Positions 32,187-40,141 of a DNA stretch of 64,000 nucleotides are shown here, in pieces. This DNA comes from Methanomassiliicoccales archaeon RumEn M1 (lineage in GTDB: Archaea; Thermoplasmatota; Thermoplasmata; Methanomassiliicoccales; Methanomassiliicoccaceae), in assembly GCA_001421185.1 (NCBI GenBank), contig LJKK01000098.1, forward strand, positions 1 to 64,000. Direction: 5' to 3'. Both the position numbers and the translations under genes were made by a program. The notes below the pieces were generated by a model. It searched no databases, was not told where the DNA came from, and saw only the letters and a program-made list of their open reading frames with translations. Every line of letters starts with the position of its first letter. The first letter of the stretch is position 1.

Positions 32187-33287
32187 ATGAAGGTAGGTCT
32201 TCTCGTCAATCCCATCGCCGGCATGGGCGGCTCTGTCGGCCTGAAGGGCACCGATTCGAACGAGGTGCTCCAAGAGGCGCGGCGCCGGGGCGCCGTTCCC
32301 ATGGCTGCCGACAGGGCGGCCGAGGCGCTAAGGTCGGCGGGAGACCTGGAGGCTTACACCTTCTACACCGCCGGCGGCGAGATGGGCGAGAACGTGCTGA
32401 AGAACCTGGTGGACCGCATGACGGTGGTGTACGATCCCGGCAGGACGACGTCGGACGAGGACACCAGGGCGGCCGCCCGGGCCCTCATGGACGCTGGCAT
32501 CGAGGTGCTGGTGTTCGTGGGCGGGGACGGTACCGCGAGGGACGTCATGGACGCCGTAGGTGACCGACTAGTGGTCATCGGCGTACCTTCCGGGGTCAAG
32601 ATGCATTCGGGCGTGTTCGCCAACACCCCCCGCGATGCTGGTCTGGTTCTTCGCCGGTTCCGCGTGGACGGATTGCCATCCCGCCCGGCGGAGGTCATGG
32701 ACATCGATGAGGCGGAGTTCCGGCAGGGACGGTTGAGCGCCCGTCTGTACGGTCATATGCTGACGCCCGAGGACCCGGGGCTGATTCAGCCGTTCAAGCT
32801 GATCCTGGGCGGCGGCACGGAGGACGAGCATAAGGAGGCCATCGGCCGCTACATGGCCGAGAACCTACGCCCCGGCACGGCGTACATCTTGGGGCCGGGG
32901 ACCACCATGGAGGTCATCGGCAGGGAGCTGGGCATCGACAAGACGCTGCTGGGCGTCGACGTCCTCAAGGACGGTGAGCAGATCGCCAAGGACGCCGACG
33001 AGAGGACGCTGCTCTCCATTCTGGACGGTGCCGAGGATGCCAGGATCGTCGTCACCCCGATAGGCGCCCAGGGCTTCATCTTCGGCCGGGGGAACCAGCA
33101 GATCTCGCCGCGTGTCATACGCCGCGTCGGGGTCAGGAACGTCATCGTGGTGGCCACCCCCCTCAAGATGAAGGACACCAAGAGGCTCAGGGTCGACACC
33201 GGCGATCCCGCCTTGGACGAGGAGCTGCGCGGCTACGGGAAGGTCGTTATCGGCTACGGCACGCAGCTGATGGCCCCGATCGAGTGA
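32187..33287 (+). CDS. ATP-NAD kinase family protein (COG3199-type)
   Basis: A 366-residue member of the NAD kinase / diacylglycerol kinase superfamily. Seen are KVGLLVNPIAGMGGSVGLKG, VLVFVGGDGTARDVMDAV (nucleotide-binding GGDGT) and PSGVKMHSGVFANTPRDAG. These archaeal proteins are longer than classic NAD kinases and phosphorylate NAD or a related substrate; the true substrate is not established. It ends 3 nt before the convergent iorB. Confidence 0.85.
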   Translation: MKVGLLVNPIAGMGGSVGLKGTDSNEVLQEARRRGAVPMAADRAAEALRSAGDLEAYTFYTAGGEMGENVLKNLVDRMTVVYDPGRTTSDEDTRAAARALMDAGIEVLVFVGGDGTARDVMDAVGDRLVVIGVPSGVKMHSGVFANTPRDAGLVLRRFRVDGLPSRPAEVMDIDEAEFRQGRLSARLYGHMLTPEDPGLIQPFKLILGGGTEDEHKEAIGRYMAENLRPGTAYILGPGTTMEVIGRELGIDKTLLGVDVLKDGEQIAKDADERTLLSILDGAEDARIVVTPIGAQGFIFGRGNQQISPRVIRRVGVRNVIVVATPLKMKDTKRLRVDTGDPALDEELRGYGKVVIGYGTQLMAPIE

Positions 33288-33289
33288 GC

Positions 33290-33883
33290 TCACTCGCCCT
33301 TGACCGCCAGATATCCCAGCTCGAACGCCCTCACGTTCACGTCCTTGGCCTTGGCCGGCACGGCCTGCAGGAGCGCGTCCAGCACCCGCTCCTTGGAGAG
33401 GGGGAAGCCCTTCACGGCCGCGATGGCCCCGATGAGCACGGCGTTGGCGGTTATGGCCTTCCCGGCCTCGATGGCCTTGGCCGTGGCGTCGATGGCCACT
33501 ACATGGTCGTTCACCGAACGGAGCGCATCGAGGATGTCGGCCAGCGGCGGATATGTGCCCTGGCCGATGGACACGCTGATCGGGATGACGGGAGAGGTGT
33601 TGGTGATGATGTAGCTGTCCTTGCTCACCGCGGTGACGTTCCGCAGCGTCTCCGCCGGCTCGAAGCCCAGCAGGAGGTCCGCCCCGCCCTTGGGGATGAG
33701 CGGCGAGAAGATCTCGCGTCCGATGCGCACCGAGCACTGTACGCTTCCGCCGCGCTGGGCCATGCCATGCACCTCGGACATGGCCACCTCCAGCCCCTCG
33801 GCCACCGCGGCGTTGCCCAGAACGGTCGAGGCCAGGAGGACCCCTTGGCCTCCGACGCCCACCAATTGGATGTTGTACTTCAT
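33290..33883 (-). CDS. iorB: Indolepyruvate ferredoxin oxidoreductase, beta subunit
   Basis: A 197-residue IorB (gamma-type domain). It has YNIQLVGVGGQGVLLASTVL and SEVHGMAQRGGSVQCSVRIG, the typical N-terminus. With IorA it oxidises aryl pyruvates (from Trp, Phe, Tyr) to acyl-CoA, reducing ferredoxin. The ATG overlaps the iorA stop by 4 nt. It is the last gene of the six-gene por-ior operon. Confidence 0.95.
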   Translation of the reverse strand: MKYNIQLVGVGGQGVLLASTVLGNAAVAEGLEVAMSEVHGMAQRGGSVQCSVRIGREIFSPLIPKGGADLLLGFEPAETLRNVTAVSKDSYIITNTSPVIPISVSIGQGTYPPLADILDALRSVNDHVVAIDATAKAIEAGKAITANAVLIGAIAAVKGFPLSKERVLDALLQAVPAKAKDVNVRAFELGYLAVKGE

Positions 33884-35697
33884 CTCACCACCTCGATGGC
33901 GTCCTTGGGACATACCTGCGCGCACACCCCGCAGCCGATGCACATCGTTACGTCGATCCGCACGTCCCTCCCATCCTTGCTGATGGCCGGGCACGACAGC
34001 CTCGACACGCAGGTGTGGCAGCGGACGCACTTGTCCTGGTCGACGGCGTATGACGAGCGCTGGAGGCTTCCCTCCTTTCGCTTGAGCAGCGGGCAGGGAT
34101 GCTCGGCGATGATGACCGCCAGCTCGTCGCTCTCGACCGCTTCCTTGAGGGCCGCGATGGTCTCCTCGAGATGGTACGGGTCGACGGTCCTAACGTTCGC
34201 GACCCCGCAGGCCCTGACGATCGGCTCCAGCGGGATGGAGGGGGTCTCGATCCCGCCGTGCTCCCTTCCCACGCCGGGGTTCGGCTGATGGCCGGTCATG
34301 GCGGTCGTCCTGTTGTCCAGGATGACCAGCACGAACCTGTGGTCATTGTAAACGGCATTGATGAGCGGCGGGATGCCGGCATGGAAGAAGGTGGAGTCAC
34401 CGATGAACGCGACCACCTTCTGGTCGGTCACTTGCGCGAACCCTCCGGCCGCGCCCACGCTGGAGCCCATGCACAGCGTGAGGTCGGCGCACTGCATGGG
34501 GGGCTGGACGCCCAGCGTGTAGCAGCCGATGTCGGTCGAATACACCGCCCCCTTGGGGCCGACGGCCTTCTTGGCCGCATAGTATGTCGCGCGGTGCGGG
34601 CACCCGGCGCACAGCACCGGCGGACGGGGCGGCAGCGGCGTATCGGGCTGGGCCGCCGGAGTCCGTTCCGGCCTGACCGGCAGTATGTCCTTGAGCGATA
34701 GGACCAGATCGGGCGAGTACTCGAACGCCCGGGGCAGATGACCGGTCCGCTTGCCCAATATCTCCACGGTGACATGATGCTGCTGGGCGATGCGCCTGAC
34801 CTCGTCCTCGAGGTATGGCTCCAGCTCCTCCAGGACCACCACGCTCTCCTTCCCGGCCAGGAACTTTCGTATCTTCTCCTCCGGAACGGGGTGGGTGAAC
34901 CCCAGCTTGAGGATGTCCACGTCCTTGAGCCACTCGCGGGCGTAGGTGAAGGCGACGCCGCTGGCGATGACGCCCACCCGGGAGTTCGTCCCCAGCACAT
35001 AGTTGAGGGCGGAGTTCTCCGAGAGCTTGAGGGCATGCTCCATGCGCTTGAGCTGCTCGATGCGCAGCGTCCGAGCGTTCGCCGGTACGGTGACGAAGCG
35101 CTGCGGGTCCTTCTCGAAGGTGCCTTTCGAGACCGGCCGGGGCGCCTTGTGGAGATCGACCACACCCCGGGCATGGTTCACCCTGGTGGTCGTTCGCAGC
35201 ATGACCGGCACCGAAAGCAGTTCGGAGAGGCGGTACGCTTCGAGCACCATGTCCCGCGCCTCGGCTGGGCTGGACGGCTCCAGCATGGGCAGCAGGCCGA
35301 GCTTCGCGTAGTAGCGATTGTCCTGCTCGCTCTGGGAGCTGTGGCAGGACGGGTCGTCGGCCGTCATGACCACCATGCCGGCCCTGACGCCGGTGCAGGC
35401 GAGCGTCATGAGGGCGTCGCTGGCCACGTTCATGCCGACATGCTTCATGAAAGCGAAGGAGCGAACCCCGGAGATGGCGGCCGCGCCCGCCACTTCCAAG
35501 GCCACCTTCTCGTTCACCGAATATTCGAAGTACATCCCCGCCGGGGCGGCGATGTCCTCCAGGACCTTGCCGACCTCTGATGACGGAGTGCCTGGATATG
35601 TCGCGGCCAGTCCCACGCCGGCCTCGATGAGTCCTCGAGCTATCGCCTCGTTGCCCAGGAGTAGAAGTCTCCCGCTGTCTGCCAGCAGCCTATCCAA
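33880..35697 (-). CDS. iorA: Indolepyruvate ferredoxin oxidoreductase, alpha subunit
   Basis: A 605-residue IorA. N-terminal pyrimidine-type domain (GVGLAATYPGTPSSEVGKVL, NEKVALEVAGAAAISGVRSF), the C-terminal thiamine-diphosphate domain (CAGCPHRATYYAAKKAVGPK, VYSTDIGCYTLGVQPP, AFIGDSTFFHAGIPPLINAV), and two ferredoxin-like cluster motifs near the end (CVRCHTC...C and CIGCGVCAQVCP). It is normal in length and lies 4 nt downstream of porB, so one transcript makes both oxidoreductases. Confidence 0.96.
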   Translation of the reverse strand: MDRLLADSGRLLLLGNEAIARGLIEAGVGLAATYPGTPSSEVGKVLEDIAAPAGMYFEYSVNEKVALEVAGAAAISGVRSFAFMKHVGMNVASDALMTLACTGVRAGMVVMTADDPSCHSSQSEQDNRYYAKLGLLPMLEPSSPAEARDMVLEAYRLSELLSVPVMLRTTTRVNHARGVVDLHKAPRPVSKGTFEKDPQRFVTVPANARTLRIEQLKRMEHALKLSENSALNYVLGTNSRVGVIASGVAFTYAREWLKDVDILKLGFTHPVPEEKIRKFLAGKESVVVLEELEPYLEDEVRRIAQQHHVTVEILGKRTGHLPRAFEYSPDLVLSLKDILPVRPERTPAAQPDTPLPPRPPVLCAGCPHRATYYAAKKAVGPKGAVYSTDIGCYTLGVQPPMQCADLTLCMGSSVGAAGGFAQVTDQKVVAFIGDSTFFHAGIPPLINAVYNDHRFVLVILDNRTTAMTGHQPNPGVGREHGGIETPSIPLEPIVRACGVANVRTVDPYHLEETIAALKEAVESDELAVIIAEHPCPLLKRKEGSLQRSSYAVDQDKCVRCHTCVSRLSCPAISKDGRDVRIDVTMCIGCGVCAQVCPKDAIEVVR

Positions 35698-35701
35698 CCG
35701 T

Positions 35702-36607
35702 TCACTTCCTGCCCGCCTCCACCCTGGCCCTCAGGTCCTCGAGCCCTTGATCGATAAGCTCCTGGACCTCGGCGATCTGCTCCGGGGAGAGATGCCTGAA
35801 CCGCCCCTGGAGGCGAAGATATTCTTCAACCGGCTTCCGGTTCTTAATCTCTTTGGTGAATCGATACTGGCCATCGCGGTATTCGTAGAGGGGGAACATG
35901 CCGGTGCGGGTGGCGAGGGATGCCACCTCAATCGTCTTGGACGGGTCCATCCTCCAGCCCGAGGGGCAGGGCGAGAACACATGCAGGAACTTCGGCCCGC
36001 GAATGGACCTGGCCGTACGGACCCGCTCGATCAGGTCCTCCGGGAAGGCGATGTTGACGGTGGCGCCATACACGATGCCGTTCTCCACCAGCATCTCCAG
36101 GATGCGCTTCTTGCCCGTGCGGCGAGCGATGGCCTTCCCTCCCGGGGTGGTGGTCGTCCACGCCCCGCAGGGGGTCGAGCCAGAGCATTGCGAGCCGGTG
36201 TTCATGTACGCCTCGTTGTCGTACATGACGTACAGGAAGTCGGTCCCTCGATCGACGGCGCCCGACAATGACTGCAGGCCGATGTCGACCGTCCCGCCGT
36301 CCCCGGCCCAGCCCACGACGGTGACGTCGTCCATGCCCTTGACGTCCAGCGCCGCCCGTATGCCGGACGAGGTGGCGCCGGTGCACTCGAAGGCATGATC
36401 GATGAGCGGCACCTTGAGCGAGAAGCGGGGCCACACGCCCGGTATGACCGCGCAGCACCCTGCCGGCACGTTCATGACGGTCCGGGGACCGAGCGCCTTG
36501 AGCAGGAACCGCATGGCGATCGGCTCCCCGCACCCGGGGCAGGCGCTGTGGCCCGGGTACATCAGCTCCTCATGGGGTATCGTGAACCGCGGTGTCCTCT
36601 CGTCCAT
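35702..36607 (-). CDS. porB: 2-oxoacid:ferredoxin oxidoreductase, beta subunit (POR/VOR type)
   Basis: A 301-residue thiamine-diphosphate subunit. Motifs include PGHSACPGCGEPIAMRFLLK (cluster cysteines), NVPAGCCAVIPG, VVGWAGDGGTVDIGLQSLSG (diphosphate and metal binding), and YDNEAYMNTGSQCSGSTP. It oxidises pyruvate or branched-chain 2-oxoacids to acyl-CoA with ferredoxin as acceptor. It lies between porA and iorA with gaps of 1 and 4 nt. Confidence 0.94.
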   Translation of the reverse strand: MDERTPRFTIPHEELMYPGHSACPGCGEPIAMRFLLKALGPRTVMNVPAGCCAVIPGVWPRFSLKVPLIDHAFECTGATSSGIRAALDVKGMDDVTVVGWAGDGGTVDIGLQSLSGAVDRGTDFLYVMYDNEAYMNTGSQCSGSTPCGAWTTTTPGGKAIARRTGKKRILEMLVENGIVYGATVNIAFPEDLIERVRTARSIRGPKFLHVFSPCPSGWRMDPSKTIEVASLATRTGMFPLYEYRDGQYRFTKEIKNRKPVEEYLRLQGRFRHLSPEQIAEVQELIDQGLEDLRARVEAGRK

Positions 36608-36608
36608 G

Positions 36609-37781
36609 TCACCACCTCCCCGAGCCGTCCCTCAGGCCGACCCATTCGACCCTGCGGTCCAGTCCCTTGTCGGCTATGTCCAGCATGTTGCGGAAGACCC
36701 ATTCCATGTGGGCCGCCGTGACGTCCCGGCCTCCCAGTCCGCCCACGTAGTTCTTTACGATATTGTCCGAACCGTGCAAGGCGGAGCGGACCTCGTTGTA
36801 CATCGCCCCTCCGTCGCCAAAGGTGTAGGAGCGGTCGAACACCCCGACCACGCGCTTGGACGATAGCTCGGCGATCTCCTCCGACGGGAACGGGCGGAAC
36901 ACGCGAAGTCGCGCCACTCCGACCATGAGGCCCTCGTCGCGCAGGCGATCGGCCACCTCCTTGGCCGTTCCAGCGGCCGACCCGGCCACCACCAGGACGG
37001 CGTCCGCGTCCTCGGTCCGATAGTGTTCGACCAGTCCGCCGTAGCGCCGACCGAAGATGCGGCCGAACTCCCTGTCCGCCTCCCTGATCCGCTCCTTGGC
37101 CCCTTCCATGTCGGTAGCGATGCGGTAACGGAACTCGGTCCACCAGTCCGGCATGACGAGGCCGAAACGGCGGGGGTCGTCCAAGTTCAACACCGGGTCG
37201 GGACGGAACGGCGGAAGGTAGTCGTCCACTAGGCCCTGCTCGGGCACGTCCACCGCGTCCACCGTGTGGGTGAGGATGAATCCGTCCACCACGACCATGG
37301 CGGGCAGCATGACCGAGGGATCCTCGGCCACCCGGTAGGCCATGAGGATGGTGTCCAGGACCTCCTGGTTGTTCTCGCAGTAGAACTGCATCCATCCCAC
37401 GTCCCTCTCGGTGATGACGTCCATGTGCTCCCCCCAGATGTTCCACGGCCCCCCGATGGTGCGAGCCGCCACCGGCATTACTATCGGGCGGCGGACCCCT
37501 GAGGCCCACATGAGCACCTCGTGCATGAGCGCCAGGCCGTGGGACGAGGTGGCCGTGAAGGTCCTCGCGCCGACGTACGACGCGCCGATCAACGCCGACA
37601 TGGCCGAGTGCTCGCTCTCCATCAACATGAAGCGGGCGTCCATCCCCCCGCTGGCGACCATGTCGGCCAGCTTCTCCGAGATGGTGGTCTGCGGCGTGAT
37701 GGGATAGACCGCGGCGACCTCTATCCGGGCTAGCTTGGCCGCCAGGGCAGCGGCCTGATTGGCCGTGAGGGCATCGATCAT
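36609..37781 (-). CDS. porA: 2-oxoacid:ferredoxin oxidoreductase, alpha subunit (POR/VOR type)
   Basis: A 390-residue alpha subunit with VAAVYPITPQTTISEKLADM, FTATSSHGLALMHEVLMWAS, RTIGGPWNIWGEHMDVITER and VDGFILTHTVDAVDVPEQ. Its length and these stretches fit pyruvate or 2-oxoisovalerate oxidoreductases with separate subunits. The start overlaps the porD stop (ATGA). Confidence 0.94.
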   Translation of the reverse strand: MIDALTANQAAALAAKLARIEVAAVYPITPQTTISEKLADMVASGGMDARFMLMESEHSAMSALIGASYVGARTFTATSSHGLALMHEVLMWASGVRRPIVMPVAARTIGGPWNIWGEHMDVITERDVGWMQFYCENNQEVLDTILMAYRVAEDPSVMLPAMVVVDGFILTHTVDAVDVPEQGLVDDYLPPFRPDPVLNLDDPRRFGLVMPDWWTEFRYRIATDMEGAKERIREADREFGRIFGRRYGGLVEHYRTEDADAVLVVAGSAAGTAKEVADRLRDEGLMVGVARLRVFRPFPSEEIAELSSKRVVGVFDRSYTFGDGGAMYNEVRSALHGSDNIVKNYVGGLGGRDVTAAHMEWVFRNMLDIADKGLDRRVEWVGLRDGSGRW

Positions 37782-38053
37782 AGCGGCTCCCTCTCCATGA
37801 CTATGGCGTTCCTACGGCACTCGTTGGCGCAGATGCCGCACCCCTTGCAGTGGAAAAGATCGACGGACGGATAGTCGCCCTCCTGACGGACGATGATGCT
37901 TAGGTCCGGGCAGAACTTCCAACAGGTGTAGCAACGGGTGCATCTCTCGGCCGATATGACCGGCCTGAACGTCCTCCAGGTGCCGGTGGGCATGCCCTCG
38001 GTCGTGCCAGTGGTGACCTGGACGGGCGGCAGGTCGCGATAGGTCCTGTACAT
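37778..38053 (-). CDS. porD: 2-oxoacid:ferredoxin oxidoreductase, delta subunit (2[4Fe-4S] ferredoxin)
   Basis: A 91-residue subunit with two cluster motifs, CTRCYTCWKFCP and CKGCGICANECR, the electron relay from the active site to soluble ferredoxin. It lies directly after porG and overlaps porA by 4 nt. Confidence 0.94.
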   Translation of the reverse strand: MYRTYRDLPPVQVTTGTTEGMPTGTWRTFRPVISAERCTRCYTCWKFCPDLSIIVRQEGDYPSVDLFHCKGCGICANECRRNAIVMEREPL

Positions 38054-38602
38054 TCAGCTCCCCCCTCGCCGGTAGGCCTCCAGCGCCGCCCGGGCGTTCT
38101 CCTCCTTCTTGGCGGGGGCCATGAACCTTATGGCGTCGAGGATGGCCTCGATGGGGACGATGTCGCATTGGCGCGCCAGGCCTCCGAGGATGGCAGTGTT
38201 GACGATCGGCGATGAGGGCGAGCCGAGGCGGTGGGACAGAGCGATGGAGGTCGCGTCCACCGTCGTTACGGGACGGTCCGTCGCCAGGCCGAGGTCCTCC
38301 GGCCTTCGAGGAGAGTTGACCAGCACCGTTCCGTTCTCCTTCAGCCCCGAAAGGACGTCGGTGAGGCGGATGAGGGCCTGGTCGAGCACCACCACGTGGT
38401 CCGGCTCGTAGATCCCGGTGTGGAGCCTGATGGGGCGGTCATCGATGCGGCAGAAGGCCGTGACCGGCGAACCCTTGCGCTCGACGCCGAAGAAGGGGAA
38501 CGCCGAGGCGCTCAGCCCCTCCTTGATGGCGGCCCTGGCCAATATCTCCGAGGCCAGCACCGCTCCCTGTCCACCCCTGCCGTGGAACCTGATCTCTATC
38601 AT
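38054..38602 (-). CDS. porG: 2-oxoacid:ferredoxin oxidoreductase, gamma subunit
   Basis: A 182-residue gamma subunit starting [20 protein letters not shown], the coenzyme-A binding domain family, with [20 protein letters not shown]. The ATG at 38602 follows GGGGG-type purines; a start six codons upstream is possible. It is the first gene of the operon porG-D-A-B-iorA-iorB, which spans 33290-38602 on one strand with gaps of 4 nt or less. Confidence 0.94.
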
Positions 38603-38673
38603 ATACGCTCTCCCCCCCAATGCCTAACTTCCCCCGCTAGGACGCATGCTGGAAAAGAATCACTTGAGCAGGA

Positions 38674-38686
38674 ATTATTTAAGTTA
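38674..38686. promoter_or_regulatory. A/T-rich shared promoter between por operon and exosome-type gene
   Basis: ATTATTTAAGTTA is TATA-like in both directions. It lies about 55-70 bp from each of the divergent starts (38602 minus, 38741 plus). Confidence 0.45.
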
Positions 38687-38740
38687 TGCGATTTTTCAGA
38701 CGGGAAAGGATAATTACGTGGCGGGCGCATCCTGGCGCTG

Positions 38741-39184
38741 ATGGACATTGCTGGCCTGTCGTTCAGGACGTTCGCCCATGCCACCGAGGACGAGGAGAAG
38801 GTGGAGCAAGCTCTGAAGCTAGCGTCAGGGGCCGATGAGATCACCAGGAGCAAGAGCGAAGGATATCACGGCAACCCCATCGTAGTAATGGAGGCCAAGA
38901 TATCCCGCTCCAAGGAGATCAAGGAGTTCTTCGCCTCGCTATCGGTCGAGGACGTGCAGCGGCTGCTGGACACCCTCGAGATCCGGATCGATGAGGAATC
39001 GATGTTCTTCCTCCGACTGGACAAGCAAGCGGCGTTCGAGGGACGGCTGACGCTGGGGAGGAACGACGACGTCATCTCGGTCCGCGGGAAGATCAAGTCA
39101 TACCCGCAGAGCAGGGAGAACGCGCTCAAGACCATGGGGTCGATCCTGCAGGACGTTCTGGACAGGCGAGCCCATAAAGATTAA
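38741..39184 (+). CDS. Predicted exosome-associated RNA-binding protein (COG1325/PF01877)
   Basis: A 147-residue protein with ISFRT-like beginning (GLSFRTFAHATEDEEKVEQA), GYHGNPIVVMEAKISRSKEI and MFFLRLDKQAAFEGRLTLGR. This matches the small archaeal family described as a predicted exosome subunit or RNA-binding protein. Biochemical function is not firmly known. It lies directly upstream of the tRNA-Leu gene. Confidence 0.82.
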   Translation: MDIAGLSFRTFAHATEDEEKVEQALKLASGADEITRSKSEGYHGNPIVVMEAKISRSKEIKEFFASLSVEDVQRLLDTLEIRIDEESMFFLRLDKQAAFEGRLTLGRNDDVISVRGKIKSYPQSRENALKTMGSILQDVLDRRAHKD

Positions 39185-39212
39185 ATTCAGCCAGGCGCTT
39201 GATGGCCGCCAC

Positions 39213-39299
39213 GCAGGGGTAGCCAAGCTTGGCCAACGGCGTAGGACTTAGGATCCTATCCTTAGTGGTCCGTGCGTTCAAATCGCACCCCCTGCACCA
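39213..39299 (+). tRNA. tRNA-Leu (anticodon UAG)
   Basis: An 87-nt class II tRNA. The acceptor stem is GCAGGGG with CCCCTGC; the D arm is GCCAAGCTTGGCCAACGGC; the anticodon stem TAGGA/TCCTA holds the loop CTTAGGA with anticodon TAG; a long variable arm (about TCCTTAGTGGTCCG) follows; the T arm is GTTCAAATC. The 3' CCA is encoded in the DNA. No intron is seen. Confidence 0.96.
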
Positions 39300-39473
39300 T
39301 TGTTCTTTCGTATCGGTCCGGTCGTAAACCCAACGACCACTGTTTCGGACCGACATCAGCGGCGAGCTGGATGGGGTGGCACCGGCGCACCATCTGACAT
39401 CTCCTGAGAAGATTTATAGCAGATCGAGGCGCACTCTTAAGCCATCAGGGAGTTCAAGCGAGGTGATGGAAAG

Positions 39474-39839
39474 TTGCCCAAGGTCGTTCATTTTGAGATC
39501 CCCGCAGAGAACCCGGAGAGGGCGGCGGATTTCTACAGGAAGGTATTCGGCTGGAAGATCGAGAAATGGGATGGGCCGATCGACTACTGGATCGTGATGG
39601 CGGGTGAGGACGATGAACCTGGCATCAACGGCGCCATACATGAGAACAAGACCTTCAAATCGGTGGTCAACACCATCGCCGTGGACTCGGTCGATGATTG
39701 CCTGGAGAGAGTGATCCAGGCAGGCGGGAAGGTGCTGATCCCGAAGGGGACGGTGGCCAAGGTGGGTTATGTCGCCTTCGCGGAGGATGTCGAAGGCAAT
39801 GCCTTCGGGATGCTGCAGAGCGACCCCTCGGCCAGGTAG
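39474..39839 (+). CDS. VOC (glyoxalase/bleomycin resistance) family protein
   Basis: A 121-residue protein starting at TTG with PKVVHFEIPAENPERAADFY, then FGWKIEKWDG, a C-terminal strand pair (VGYVAFAEDVEGNAFGMLQS). Histidine and glutamate positions of the VOC metal site are partly present (H6 and E116-region). The family covers many small-molecule enzymes; the substrate is unknown. GAGGTGATG precedes the start. Confidence 0.85.
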   Translation: MPKVVHFEIPAENPERAADFYRKVFGWKIEKWDGPIDYWIVMAGEDDEPGINGAIHENKTFKSVVNTIAVDSVDDCLERVIQAGGKVLIPKGTVAKVGYVAFAEDVEGNAFGMLQSDPSAR

Positions 39840-40018
39840 ACAGCGCTAGCCGGATGGAGGGCCTCGCATCACTCCGGCCATTCATCTGGATGAAGCCCTT
39901 GGAACATCGGTGCGCAGTCCGGCCCAAGACCCCGCGATGATGTGGGGGATGGAGAGCCGATCAAGACACATTCCGATGCTCCGACAGCATCTCGCATGCT
40001 ATGGCGAACGAGCCCGCT

Positions 40019-40126
40019 CTCTCAACACGAATACGTGCTCAATAGACCCATACGGCCCAGCTCCCTAGCGACCTCGACATTGGTCATGCCTCTCAACACG
40101 AATACGTGCTCAATAGACCCATACGG
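40019..40126. repeat. Two perfect 37-bp direct repeats with 34-bp spacer (CRISPR-like unit)
   Basis: The 37-bp unit begins CTCTCAACACGAATACGTGC and ends CAATAGACCCATACGG. It occurs at 40019-40055 and 40090-40126 with no mismatch, separated by 34 bp of unrelated sequence. Repeat and spacer sizes are those of a CRISPR array. The reverse complement ends in GTGTTGAGAG, similar to the 3' ends of many CRISPR repeats, and contains a small stem CACG-TATT-CGTG. Only two copies exist and no cas gene is in the window, so it may be an orphan or collapsed array, or another repeat. Confidence 0.6.
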
Positions 40127-40141
40127 AGCTGGATCGCCGCG

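Noticed and set aside
40019..40126. Calling the two-copy repeat a confirmed CRISPR array
   Set aside because: Two copies are too few, no cas genes are in the window and no spacer match can be checked here, so it is listed as a repeat only.
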